From NCBI RefSeq assembly GCF_000711985.1, contig NZ_JONU01000008.1:558001-622000 (forward strand): a stretch of DNA of 64,000 nucleotides. Direction: 5' to 3'. Positions 8,765 through 17,276 of this stretch are shown in pieces (the stretch's first letter is position 1; the number at the start of each line of letters is the position of its first letter). This DNA comes from Rheinheimera texasensis DSM 17496 (GTDB lineage Bacteria; Pseudomonadota; Gammaproteobacteria; Enterobacterales; Alteromonadaceae). Position numbers and translations under genes: made by a program. The notes beneath the pieces were generated by a model. It was not told the DNA's origin. It searched no databases and worked only from the letters and a program-made list of their open reading frames with translations.

Positions 8765-10063
8765 ATGAAATTTCCCGGCCGTCGTAAACTGAAGCATTAT
8801 TTCCCGGTGTCTTCACCAAAACCACAGTTACCGAGTTTTGAAGTCAGGCCCGAACTCGATACTTATGTGGTCGGCCTGGACCAGACCATTGTTGACGTGG
8901 TGGCCAATGTCAGCGACGAATTTTTGGAAAAATACGGCATCGGTAAAGGTTTATCGAATCTGGTGGAACACGGCAAAGCCGACCAGATTTATCAGGAACT
9001 GGTGCAAAGTGCGGCGATTTCTGACCACTTCGCCGGCGGCACTATCGGCAATACTATCCATAACTATTCAGTGCTGGCGGACGACAAATCAGTGCTGCTT
9101 GGCGTGATGTCCGCCAATATCGCCTTAGGCTCGCCGGCTTATCATTATCTGTGTCATACCAGCAGCAAAGTAGACATGAATCATTTACAGGGCGTGGCTG
9201 GCGATATCGGTCGTGGTATTACCATGATCACACCCGATGGCGAGCGGACTTTTGTTATTGACCCGGGCGCGATGGATGAACTCAGTGCCGATGCTATTCC
9301 GGAAGATATTATTGCCAAAGCCGCAGCGCTGGTGCTGAGTGCCTATCCGCTGCGCGCCAGCGGCCAGCCTATTCAGCAGGCGATGCTGCGCACACTGGAG
9401 CTGGCCAAGCGCCACGGCGTGCCGGTGGTGATGAGCCTGGGAACCAAACATCTGGTGGAAGAACACCGCGAACTGATTCTGCAAACCGTCACTGAGTATG
9501 TCGACATGCTGGCGATGAATGAATTAGAAGCCGCAGCGCTGACCGGCATTACCGACCCGCTGCTCGCGGCCGAAGCGGCGCTGGAGCTGACTGATATGGT
9601 GCTGGTCACGGCCGGCCCGGAAGGTTTGTATCTCTGCGGTTACACCGATGCCAGCGTGAAGCGTGAGACTACTAACCCGATTAAATCCGGCGCTTTACCA
9701 GATTACAACGAATTTGAATTCAGCCGGCCGATGCAGAAAAAACACTGCGCTGAGCCGCTCAAAGTCTATTCGCATATAGACCCCTATTTAGGTGGGCCTG
9801 AGCGGATCAAAAATACCAACGGTGCCGGCGATGGCGCTTTAGCCGCGATTTTGCATGATATTGCCGCCAATCATTTCCACCGCCATGCGCTGCCGCTGTC
9901 GAGTAAACATGAGCAAAATTGCCTGGCTTATTCGTCCTTTGCGCAAATCTGTAAATACGCCAACCGCGTCAGTTACGCCATTTTGAATCAAAGCGCACCA
10001 CGTTTATCTCGTGGATTACCGGAAAAAGAAGACAGTCTGGAAGAGGCTTACTGGGAGCGTTGA
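8765..10063 (+). CDS. gsk: Inosine-guanosine kinase
   Basis: Phosphorylates inosine and guanosine to the monophosphates in purine salvage. The 432-residue protein belongs to the PfkB/ribokinase fold and follows the E. coli Gsk sequence from end to end: MKFPGRRKLKHYFPV at the start, FAGGTIGNTIHNYSVLADD, the C-terminal PfkB signature NTNGAGDGALAAILHDI with the catalytic aspartate, and RLSRGLPEKEDSLEEAYWER at the end. The close full-length match separates it from adenosine kinase. It appears to be transcribed alone. A weak hairpin CCTGTTT...AAACAGG just after the stop has no T-run. Confidence 0.96.
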   Translation: MKFPGRRKLKHYFPVSSPKPQLPSFEVRPELDTYVVGLDQTIVDVVANVSDEFLEKYGIGKGLSNLVEHGKADQIYQELVQSAAISDHFAGGTIGNTIHNYSVLADDKSVLLGVMSANIALGSPAYHYLCHTSSKVDMNHLQGVAGDIGRGITMITPDGERTFVIDPGAMDELSADAIPEDIIAKAAALVLSAYPLRASGQPIQQAMLRTLELAKRHGVPVVMSLGTKHLVEEHRELILQTVTEYVDMLAMNELEAAALTGITDPLLAAEAALELTDMVLVTAGPEGLYLCGYTDASVKRETTNPIKSGALPDYNEFEFSRPMQKKHCAEPLKVYSHIDPYLGGPERIKNTNGAGDGALAAILHDIAANHFHRHALPLSSKHEQNCLAYSSFAQICKYANRVSYAILNQSAPRLSRGLPEKEDSLEEAYWER

Positions 10064-10253
10064 GTTCCCTGTTTTTCTTTTAGAAACAGGCAAGACGCAG
10101 TGATCACACCAGATCTATACAATTTGGTGCGATAGCCGCACCTTGCCCTGTGTTGGCCGCATGCTTCTGTACACAGAGGCCGGCGTCTTTATACTTGGCG
10201 GATTTTTCGGCACTTTGGCGCCGGAGCCCGATTGCCTTGTTCATGGATGCTAC

Positions 10254-12527
10254 ATGTCTGTTTTAAAATCTCCGTTATTCAGTTCTCTGCTGCTGCTTGC
10301 AGGTACTGTTGCCACTGTCCAGGCCGCTGAGCCGTTGTCTATTCCACGTGTCACACCGGCTATTGTTGTGGACGCTGAGCTTAACGAGCCGCAGTGGCAA
10401 CAAGCCCGTGAAATGCCGATTTTGTATAATACCTGGCCTGCAGAAAACACGCCGGCGCCGGTGAAAACCATGGCGCGGGTGATGGAAGACGGTGAGTTTT
10501 TTTATATCAGCTTTGTGGCCGAAGACCCGGACCCAAGCCAAATCCGCGCTTTTTATCGCGACCGCGATAAAATGTGGGATGACGACAGCATCGGTATCAA
10601 ACTCGACACCTACCACGATAGCAAACTGGCTTACCAGTTTTTCGTTAATGCCTTAGGCGTGCAGGGCGATGCCATTGAAAATGAGATCACCAAGACCGAA
10701 AGCGACGCCTGGGATGGCATCTGGCAAAGTGCCGGTAAAATCACCGCGACCGGTTACCAGATTGAAGTCGCCATTCCGCTGCGGTTATTAAACTTTAACG
10801 ACCGGCTCGACCTGCAACGCTGGAAGCTTGAATTACTGCGCTTTTATCCGCGTGATGTGCGCCATCGTTTATCAAGTAATAAAATCCTGCGCGAAGACCC
10901 GTGCTGGATTTGCCAGATGCAGACAGTCGAAGGCTTTCGCGGCGTACAACAAAGTAATCATTTTACCTTAGTGCCGTCTTTGGTGATGGGCGTAGAGCAG
11001 CAGCGTGATGTGACGCCACAGGGCAACAGCGACTGGCAAAGTGACCGCAATATCGAGCCGAGCCTCGATGTGAAATGGGGCATCACGCCGGATATCAGCC
11101 TCAATGCCACGTTAAATCCGGATTTCTCCCAGATTGAAGCCGACGAAGCGCAAGTGTCGATGAATGATACTTTTGCGCTGTTTTTCGACGAAAAAAGGCC
11201 GTTTTTTCTCGACAATGCCGACTATTTCAGCTCGCCGCTGGATTTGGTGTACACCCGCAATGTGTCATCGCCGGATGCCGGTCTGAAGCTGACTGGTCGC
11301 GTCGACCAGCAGTCTTTTGCCGTGTTCGCTGCTAATGACAAAGACACCACTTTTATTATACCCGGCAACATCAGCTCGGATTTAGGCTACATCGATGCAA
11401 AAAGCGATAACGCCGTGCTGCGTTATCGCTATGATCTGAACCCAAAACTGTCGCTCGGCTGGATCAGCACGCTGCGCAGCAGCGACGATTATCACAACTA
11501 TGTGCATGGCCTCGATTTGAAATATCAGGCGACGGCACAGGACAAAGTGGTCGCGCAGCTGCTGCACAGTGACAGTGCTTACCCGCAGCAGTTGGCGGCG
11601 CAGTTTGATGGCGAAGCAAAGTTGCGCCTTGGTGAGGATTTGTCCGGTGTCGGTCAGTATCTGGCGTATGAACACGAAAGCCGCAGCTTTGTCTGGTACA
11701 GCCGCTATCTGGGGTACAGCGAAGATTTTCGTGCCGATATGGGTTATATGCCGCAAACCGACTGGAACAAGTATGTGCATGGCGCTTCATATCAGTGGTT
11801 TTCGGATACCAATTGGTGGAACAACATCGAGCTGCGTGGCGACTGGGATATCAGTCATAGCCAGGCTGGTGAGCTGCTGGAAAAAGAATCTGAAGCTGAG
11901 TTAATCCTGCATGGTCCTTTGCAGTCTGAACTGTCGTTGATGCTGACCGAACGTGACCGCGTTGGCAGCCGGCTGGATGGCAGCCGGTTAGTAGTTGATG
12001 CCAATAGCCAACTCTTTACCGAGCACACCATTGGCACTTATGCATTGGTGCAACCCTGGTCTGGTGTTTACATCGAAGTGGAATCTGAATTTGGCGACAA
12101 ACTGGATTTTCGTAACAACCGCTTAGGCGATGGTCTGGAAATTGCGCCAGAGATCCGCTGGAACGCCAATATGCATGCACAGGTCGCGCTGCGTCATACC
12201 TACCGCACGCTGGATGCAGATGGTGCCGAAGTGTTTACGGCCAATCTGACGGATTTACGCCTCAGTTATCAGTTTTCGGTGCGCAGTTTTGTCCGGCTGG
12301 CGCTGATTTATTCGGATATCCGGCAGAACCCGGCGAATAATCTCGGCCCTGTGACTGAACAGTCTGAGGATTTAGGCATGCAGCTGTTGTACAGCTACAA
12401 GCTCAATCCACAAACGCTGTTTTTCGCCGGTTACAGCGACCATGCCTACAGCGACGATGAGATCCAGCAGCTAACCCGCGATGACCGCTCAGTGTTCCTT
12501 AAATTCAGCTACGCCTGGATGTTGTAG
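10254..12527 (+). CDS. Secreted DUF5916 family protein with CBM9-like N-terminus
   Basis: A 757-residue exported protein. Starting at the ATG at 10254 (GGA seven bases upstream) gives a clean signal peptide, MSVLKSPLFSSLLLLAG followed by a cleavage site at VQA-AEP. Residues 25-210 resemble the carbohydrate-binding module family 9/DOMON fold (VDAELNEPQWQQA, then FYRDRDKMWDDDSIGIKLDT). The rest matches the DUF5916 type: NPDFSQIEADEAQVSMNDTF and FFDEKRPFFLDNADYF, then alternating strands rich in Tyr and Asp that end in FSYAWML, which suggests an outer-membrane barrel. The substrate is unknown. A longer frame from 10143 has no signal peptide and is unlikely. Transcribed alone, facing srmB. Confidence 0.8.
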   Translation: MSVLKSPLFSSLLLLAGTVATVQAAEPLSIPRVTPAIVVDAELNEPQWQQAREMPILYNTWPAENTPAPVKTMARVMEDGEFFYISFVAEDPDPSQIRAFYRDRDKMWDDDSIGIKLDTYHDSKLAYQFFVNALGVQGDAIENEITKTESDAWDGIWQSAGKITATGYQIEVAIPLRLLNFNDRLDLQRWKLELLRFYPRDVRHRLSSNKILREDPCWICQMQTVEGFRGVQQSNHFTLVPSLVMGVEQQRDVTPQGNSDWQSDRNIEPSLDVKWGITPDISLNATLNPDFSQIEADEAQVSMNDTFALFFDEKRPFFLDNADYFSSPLDLVYTRNVSSPDAGLKLTGRVDQQSFAVFAANDKDTTFIIPGNISSDLGYIDAKSDNAVLRYRYDLNPKLSLGWISTLRSSDDYHNYVHGLDLKYQATAQDKVVAQLLHSDSAYPQQLAAQFDGEAKLRLGEDLSGVGQYLAYEHESRSFVWYSRYLGYSEDFRADMGYMPQTDWNKYVHGASYQWFSDTNWWNNIELRGDWDISHSQAGELLEKESEAELILHGPLQSELSLMLTERDRVGSRLDGSRLVVDANSQLFTEHTIGTYALVQPWSGVYIEVESEFGDKLDFRNNRLGDGLEIAPEIRWNANMHAQVALRHTYRTLDADGAEVFTANLTDLRLSYQFSVRSFVRLALIYSDIRQNPANNLGPVTEQSEDLGMQLLYSYKLNPQTLFFAGYSDHAYSDDEIQQLTRDDRSVFLKFSYAWML

Positions 12528-12554
12528 GGCGGGATTTCAATCTACACCACAAAT

Positions 12555-12584
12555 AAAAAACCGCGAGCAGTTCGCGGTTTTTTT
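12555..12584. terminator. Bidirectional terminator between the DUF5916 gene and srmB
   Basis: CCGCGA / TCGCGG stem (12561-12566, 12572-12577) with loop GCAGT, flanked by A-run and T-run. It lies between two converging genes and can serve both. Confidence 0.9.
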
Positions 12585-12600
12585 GTTTCAGGCTTTGCGC

Positions 12601-13863
12601 TTATTTTGCTTTAGCCGCCTTCTTCAGTGCTTTTTTCTTCGCGACAGATTTTGGCTTTTTCGCTTTGGTCGAAGGCCGGGCTTCTTTGTGTTTTGGTCTT
12701 AAACCTTCGATCACACGGCGTTTTAACAGCGTTTCGGTGTAGCGTTCCACTTTGCCAACCATATCGATGTCATGCGCTTCGACCAGTGAAATCGCAATAC
12801 CTTTTTTGCCAGCGCGGCCGGTGCGACCGATGCGGTGCACATAAACATCCGCAGTGCGTGGCATATCAAAGTTGATGACATGACTGATATCGTCGATATC
12901 AAGGCCGCGTGCGGCGACGTCGGTCGCCAGTAAAATCCGCACCAGGCCTTTGCTGAAGCGCGACACCGCCAGTAAACGTTTGTCCTGTGGCATTTCGCCC
13001 TGCAGCCAGCAGGTCTTGAGGCCGGCTGATTCCAGTTGGCCGGCTAAACTCGCCAGCCGCTCACGGGTTTTAATAAAGACGATGACTTTGGTCATCTCTG
13101 GCTGTTGCAATAAATGTGTCAGCAGCGCGAGTTTATGCTCAGCATCGTCGGCCAGGTGGATCCACTGCTGGATCTTGCCTTTTTCCCGGCGCGGTGATTC
13201 CGCTTCAATGGTAATTGGCTCTTTCAGTGCACGTTTAGCAAAACGTTCAATCGCCACGCCTTCGAGTGTCGCGGAGAACAACATGGTCTGACGGCGGCGT
13301 CTGGCGTCACTGATGATCCGGTCCATTTCAGCGACAAAGCCCATATCCAGCATGCGGTCGGCTTCATCGAGAATCAGCACTTCCACTTCATCGCACTGGA
13401 AGCTTTCTTCGTTCATGTATTCAATCAGCCGGCCTGGCGTTGCGACCAGGATGTCATTGTTTTTTTCTAAGGTTTCTTTGTGGCTGCCGTAGTTGATACC
13501 GCCGGTGATCACGCCACAGTTCAGGCTGCTGTGTTTGGTCAACAGCTGCAGCTGTTCAAAAATCTGGAACGCCAGCTCGCGCGTCGGCGTCATGATCAGT
13601 ACCCGGGCGAAGCCAGGGTCACGCCGCGGGAAATCAATCAGATACTGTAGTGCCGGCAGTAAAAATGCCAGGGTTTTACCAGTGCCGGTCGGCGCGCTGG
13701 CCAGAATGTCGCGACCTTCCAGGGCCACCGGGATCGCCTGTTGCTGAATGGTGGTTGGTTTTTCAAAACCAGCTTCAGTCAAAGCGCGCGCTAGCGCAGG
13801 GTCCAGATCAAAATCAGCAAAGCGGAGGATCTCATCCGGGCTCGTCAGGTCAGTCACAGTCAA
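12601..13863 (-). CDS. srmB: ATP-dependent RNA helicase SrmB (DEAD box)
   Basis: SrmB unwinds RNA during assembly of the large ribosomal subunit. The 420-residue protein has motif I SAPTGTGKT, motif Ib TPTRELA, motif II DEAD, motif III SAT and motif VI HRIGRTGRAG, then a lysine-rich tail (KAKKPKSVAKKKALKKAAKAK region) typical of SrmB. The divergent placement against trmN is the same as in E. coli, which supports SrmB over other DEAD-box paralogues. The start used is TTG at 13863, giving MTVTDL as in E. coli MTVT; a GTG six bases later has better spacing from AGAAGG and may be used instead. Confidence 0.93.
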   Translation of the reverse strand: MTVTDLTSPDEILRFADFDLDPALARALTEAGFEKPTTIQQQAIPVALEGRDILASAPTGTGKTLAFLLPALQYLIDFPRRDPGFARVLIMTPTRELAFQIFEQLQLLTKHSSLNCGVITGGINYGSHKETLEKNNDILVATPGRLIEYMNEESFQCDEVEVLILDEADRMLDMGFVAEMDRIISDARRRRQTMLFSATLEGVAIERFAKRALKEPITIEAESPRREKGKIQQWIHLADDAEHKLALLTHLLQQPEMTKVIVFIKTRERLASLAGQLESAGLKTCWLQGEMPQDKRLLAVSRFSKGLVRILLATDVAARGLDIDDISHVINFDMPRTADVYVHRIGRTGRAGKKGIAISLVEAHDIDMVGKVERYTETLLKRRVIEGLRPKHKEARPSTKAKKPKSVAKKKALKKAAKAK

Positions 13864-13947
13864 ATACCTTCTGGGTTAACTTGGCGGAGCCACGCTGTAC
13901 TGACAGCTGAAGCTTCCGTTACACTGCAACCTTTTGCGCGGGGCGCT

Positions 13948-14676
13948 ATGGCTGCAGGCTTTCGTTGTAAACAGTTTTTCGTATCACATCAGCACTGTGC
14001 GATGAAAGTCGGCACTGATGCGTTGTTGCTGGGCGCCTGGACTTCAGTGCCGGCCAGCGGCGATTGCCTCGATATTGGCTGTGGCAGCGGCATTTTGAGT
14101 CTGATGCTGGCACAGCGTACCGGGTCAATGCAGCTTATCGATGCGGTTGAGCTGGACAGTGCCGCTGCCGCACAAGCCCGGCAGAATGTCCTCGCGAGTC
14201 CATGGCCAAACCGGATCCGGGTTATCGAACGGGATATTTTAACCTATCCGGGCAGCGCTGACCACTTGGCACAGCGCAGCTATCAGCAGATCACGTCAAA
14301 TCCGCCTTATTTTACTGCTGGCTTAACCAATCCGGACCGGCAAAAACAACTGGCCCGCCATAATGATCAACTGCCGTTCGCCGGTTTATTGCAGGCCGCT
14401 GCGGCATTACTTGCGCCAACCGGCCGTTTCAGCCTGATTTTACCTGTGCTGGAAGCTGATCGTTTGCTGATTTTGGCGAAAGACAGCGGCTGGCACTTAA
14501 TCAGGTCACAGGCGGTACAAAGTCAGCCGGATAAAACCCCGGCGCGGCTGTTGCTGGAGCTTGGGCTTGATCCGGCCGCGCCCGAGCAGCTGCCGGTGTT
14601 GCTGGTCCGTGATGAACAAGGGCACTACAGTCCGGCCTATCGCCAGTTGCTGGCGGATTTTTATCTGAATTTTTAA
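13948..14676 (+). CDS. trmN: tRNA1(Val) (adenine(37)-N6)-methyltransferase
   Basis: The E. coli YfiC/TrmN enzyme, which methylates A37 of tRNA1-Val with SAM. The 242-residue protein starts MAAGFRCKQFFVSHQHCAMKV, as the family does. The SAM site is DIGCGSGILSLMLAQR (near residue 32) and the adenine-N6 catalytic motif is NPPYF (near residue 119). It is divergent from srmB with an 84-base gap, a conserved neighbourhood. A YcaQ-type gene starts nine bases after its stop, so the two are likely co-transcribed. Confidence 0.94.
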   Translation: MAAGFRCKQFFVSHQHCAMKVGTDALLLGAWTSVPASGDCLDIGCGSGILSLMLAQRTGSMQLIDAVELDSAAAAQARQNVLASPWPNRIRVIERDILTYPGSADHLAQRSYQQITSNPPYFTAGLTNPDRQKQLARHNDQLPFAGLLQAAAALLAPTGRFSLILPVLEADRLLILAKDSGWHLIRSQAVQSQPDKTPARLLLELGLDPAAPEQLPVLLVRDEQGHYSPAYRQLLADFYLNF

Positions 14677-14685
14677 GGGGAAGTG

Positions 14686-15882
14686 ATGACGACGACTTTG
14701 CCACTCTCATCAGCGGAATTTTTACAGTTGCTGCTGGCGAAGCAGCAACTGAGCAACCCGCAAAGCCGGCGCAGCGGCGCATTACAAGTCATTGAACAGC
14801 TTGGTTATGTGCAGATTGATTCGGTTAATGTCGTCGAGCGTGCCCATCATCATGTGTTGTTTAACCGGGTGAAAAACTATCAGCCGAAGTGGCTGGATGA
14901 TTTATTAGAACAAAAGCAGATTTTTGAATACTGGTCACATGCTGCGGCATTTTTACCAATGCGAGATTTTCGCTTCAGCCTGTATCGCAAAGCACAGCTG
15001 CAGCAAGGTCAGAAGCACTGGTTTGCGCCGGACCACCAGCAAATGCGTGAAGTGCGGGCCCGCATTCGTGCCGAAGGGCCGCTCAAAGCGGCAGATTTTG
15101 CCAAAACCACAGAAGCCAGTGGCCCCTGGTGGGATTGGCAGCCGGCGAAAAAAGCTTTAGAGCAGCTGTTTATGCAAGGCGAGCTGATGGTGGTGCGCCG
15201 CGAACGTTTCCAGAAGGTGTTGGATCTGACTGAACGGGTGTTGCCGGCCGGCACAGATTGCCGGGTGCCAGACGAGCGTGAATATGCCCAGCATTTGATT
15301 GAGCGTTTTTTGCAGTGCCACGTAGCCGGTACTGCCGCTCAAATCAGCTATCTGCGGCCTGGAATGAAAGCGCCGGTAACCCATTTATTAAAAGAGCTGG
15401 CGCATGGCGGCGTGTTGCACAATTTTCAGTATCAGGGGCAAAGTTATTATGTTGACCCCACACAATGGCAGCTGCCAGCCAAGGCGACTCAAGTCTATTT
15501 ATTGAATCCGTTTGATAATCTGCTGATCCAGCGCCAGCGTTTGCAGCATTGGTTTGGTGCTGACTATCAGCTGGAAATCTATGTACCGGCGGAAAAACGT
15601 CAATTCGGTTATTACAGTTTGCCGGTATTTTATGGCACTGCGTATGTCGGCTTGATGGATGTTAAAGCGCAGCGCGACCAAGGGGTGTTGTTATTGCAAC
15701 ACTTGCAGCTGGCGCCGTTATGGCTTGGGAAAAGTCGGTTTGTGCAGCAGTTTGCCAAAGCGTTACAGACCTACGCCCGTTTTAATGGCTGTACTGATGT
15801 GGTGTTAGTGCGGGCAGAACCAAAGCTAAAACATTGGTTCCAAAACGAAATCAGCCCGCTGCTGCAACGCGAAGCGGGCTGA
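14686..15882 (+). CDS. ycaQ: Winged-helix DNA glycosylase, YcaQ/AlkX family
   Basis: The HTH_42 superfamily removes alkylated or cross-linked bases from DNA (AlkZ, AlkX/YcaQ). This 398-residue protein follows YcaQ closely: YVQIDSVNVV (residues 41-50, with the QxD motif Q43/D45 that is catalytic in AlkX-type enzymes), EYWSHAAAFLPMRDFR, GPWWDWQPAKKALEQLF, and NPFDNLLIQR near residue 275. The ATG at 14686 has AGGGG five bases upstream; a GTG one codon earlier is too close to it. It probably shares a transcript with trmN. The activity is inferred from the family and the QxD motif. Confidence 0.85.
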   Translation: MTTTLPLSSAEFLQLLLAKQQLSNPQSRRSGALQVIEQLGYVQIDSVNVVERAHHHVLFNRVKNYQPKWLDDLLEQKQIFEYWSHAAAFLPMRDFRFSLYRKAQLQQGQKHWFAPDHQQMREVRARIRAEGPLKAADFAKTTEASGPWWDWQPAKKALEQLFMQGELMVVRRERFQKVLDLTERVLPAGTDCRVPDEREYAQHLIERFLQCHVAGTAAQISYLRPGMKAPVTHLLKELAHGGVLHNFQYQGQSYYVDPTQWQLPAKATQVYLLNPFDNLLIQRQRLQHWFGADYQLEIYVPAEKRQFGYYSLPVFYGTAYVGLMDVKAQRDQGVLLLQHLQLAPLWLGKSRFVQQFAKALQTYARFNGCTDVVLVRAEPKLKHWFQNEISPLLQREAG

Positions 15883-15905
15883 TATTCTGCGCTAAAAGCG
15901 GTGAA

Positions 15906-16277
15906 TTAGCTGGCGCTGCGCGCTTTGATCGTCTCGATAATTGGTGATGCAGCGAAGCCATTGCTCTGTGCCCATTCCACGTCACCTGAAGAGGCAACCT
16001 GGCTGCCTGGTAACTGTTTGACGATAAATTCAGCAGCATCAGCGGCATTGTGTTTGATAGCGAAACGGATCAGCGGCAGACCGTCGCACTGAATACCGTC
16101 ATAAACGTTTTTGATACGCATACGGTTGTCTGACAGGGTTTTACGGATGCTGTTTTTATCGTTCGCGGCCACGTATGAACACAAAGACTGAGCGATTTGC
16201 TCGTCGGCGCTGGCTGGGGTGATGGCAAACAGTGGGCTTACTACAACAGCGATTACAGACAGTGCTTTAAAGTTCAT
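15906..16277 (-). CDS. Exported DUF3718 family protein, under a c-di-GMP riboswitch
   Basis: A 123-residue protein with signal peptide MNFKALSVIAVVVSPLFA and cleavage near PASA-DEQ. The mature part (IAQSLCSYVAANDKNSIRKTL, then MRIKNVYDGIQCDGLPLIRFAI) matches DUF3718, a small periplasmic family of Alteromonadales and Vibrio with two conserved cysteines (SLC and QCDG), which may pair. Its role is unknown. GGAG lies seven bases before the ATG. The roughly 210-base leader holds a c-di-GMP-I aptamer (16403-16483) and a strong promoter (16493-16521), so expression should respond to cyclic di-GMP. No partner gene follows; it converges on the YcaQ gene. Confidence 0.88.
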   Translation of the reverse strand: MNFKALSVIAVVVSPLFAITPASADEQIAQSLCSYVAANDKNSIRKTLSDNRMRIKNVYDGIQCDGLPLIRFAIKHNAADAAEFIVKQLPGSQVASSGDVEWAQSNGFAASPIIETIKARSAS

Positions 16278-16353
16278 CGTTAACTCCGGTGCCGTCAGGC
16301 AATTATCAAGTCAGGGGGATACGATGAAAGGCGAGCAGGACTCCTGCAAAGAC

Positions 16354-16375
16354 GCAAAAACGCTATGCGTTTTGC
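16354..16375 (-). promoter_or_regulatory. Hairpin in the riboswitch expression platform
   Basis: On the minus strand AAAACGC / GCGTTTT form a seven-pair stem with loop ATA, followed by a U-rich run (GTTTTTGCGTCTTTGC). It lies between the aptamer and the DUF3718 gene and could act as a conditional terminator. A second hairpin (GCAGG / CCTGC, 16335-16347) follows. Which state is favoured by ligand cannot be decided by eye. Confidence 0.5.
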
Positions 16376-16402
16376 AAATCTTCATCCCTGTGATGTTGGG
16401 AT

Positions 16403-16483
16403 GGCAGCCCGGCTGTCATAGGTTTCTTTAACCCTTAGACCCGAAGCTTTGCGTGAGCAGTCTTTCAACTGTCTTGCCTTTCG
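16403..16483 (-). ncRNA. Cyclic di-GMP-I (GEMM) riboswitch aptamer
   Basis: Read on the minus strand, the segment has the landmarks of the GEMM-I aptamer in order: AGGC pairing with GCTT; a first hairpin CAGTT-GAAA-GACTG with the GAAA tetraloop; the invariant ACGCAAAGC; then GGGTCTAAGG, a short variable loop, CCTATGACAGCCGGGCTGCC, where the GCCGGGCTGCC element is the tetraloop receptor side. These match the class consensus (ACGCAAAGC ... CCTAA ... GCCGGG-TGCC). A sigma70 promoter ends 10 bases upstream, so the aptamer is at the very 5' end of the DUF3718 mRNA. Confidence 0.9.
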
Positions 16484-16492
16484 ATAGGGCGC

Positions 16493-16521
16493 ATTCTATG
16501 CAGATAAAATGGCAGTGGCAA
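16493..16521 (-). promoter_or_regulatory. Sigma70 promoter of the riboswitch-DUF3718 transcript
   Basis: On the minus strand TTGCCA (16521-16516) and TAGAAT (16498-16493) are 17 bases apart. The expected start is about 7 bases further, immediately before the aptamer. Confidence 0.75.
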
Positions 16522-16632
16522 GGGTTATTTTAACATTTGTGCACTTTTTTCCACCAAAACTGGTCTGAGCAGAATCATGCACTTAGCGTTATATTGGTGA
16601 GAAAACCAGCAAAAATGCGCCTTACAGCGTGG

Positions 16633-17175
16633 TCAGCTGGTTAACTCTGTCATTTCCGCCAGGATCTGGCTGGTCCAGCCGAGCAGGCGGCTGTCGGTCT
16701 GGTCATACTGATTTTCTTCATCAAGTGCAAGGCCAACAAACCATTCGCCGTCCGGTGTCACTGCTTTGGATTTCTCGAATTCATAGCCTGCAGTTGACCA
16801 AAAGCCGATACGCTGACAATTCTGCCCGGCTATGGCATCGCTCAGCATGCCCATCGCATCGACAAACCATTCGGTGTAACCAATCTGGTCACCCATGCCG
16901 AAAATGGCGACAATTTTACCGTCGAGGTCGACGCCAGCGATGTCGTCCCAATGTGCTTCCCAGTCTTCCTGTAACTCACCGAAATCCCAGGTGGAGATGC
17001 CCAGGATCAGCACATCATAATCCTGCATGTGCTGCAGTGGCTGCTGTTTAATATTATGCAGTGATACACTGCTGCCTTCAGGCAAAGCCGGATCCGACTC
17101 CAGTAAAACTTTCAGCTTCTCGGCAGTCATCTCGGTATAACAAGTGGTGGACCCGTAGAAAATGGCGATATTCAT
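16633..17175 (-). CDS. fldB: Flavodoxin 2 (FldB)
   Basis: A small FMN protein that carries electrons. The 180-residue product starts MNIAIFYGSTTCYTEMTAEK (phosphate-binding loop) and has the two flavin loops around GISTWDFGELQEDWEAHWD and GMGDQIGYTEWFVDAMG, plus GLALDEENQYDQTDSRL near the end. It follows FldB rather than FldA in sequence, and the place next to xerD-dsbC-recJ-prfB-lysS is the E. coli fldB locus. ATG at 17175 chosen over the TTG one codon upstream. It is divergent from xerD. Confidence 0.94.
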   Translation of the reverse strand: MNIAIFYGSTTCYTEMTAEKLKVLLESDPALPEGSSVSLHNIKQQPLQHMQDYDVLILGISTWDFGELQEDWEAHWDDIAGVDLDGKIVAIFGMGDQIGYTEWFVDAMGMLSDAIAGQNCQRIGFWSTAGYEFEKSKAVTPDGEWFVGLALDEENQYDQTDSRLLGWTSQILAEMTELTS

Positions 17176-17276
17176 CAATCACATCCAAAAAAGCGGTGTT
17201 GGCGCGAGCCAGGCTGCGCGGATTGTAGCAGAGGGGCAAGGCCAGCCCAAGTGCGGTATAGCCGCCAGGGTTGCTC

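Noticed and set aside
10064-10253. Hairpins CCTGTTT...AAACAGG and GGTGCG/CGCACC upstream of the DUF5916 gene
   Set aside because: No T-run and no riboswitch-like core; kept as plain leader sequence.
16219-16431. 70-residue plus-strand frame across the riboswitch leader
   Set aside because: It runs antisense to the leader of the DUF3718 gene and has no ribosome site; the structured RNA explains the region.
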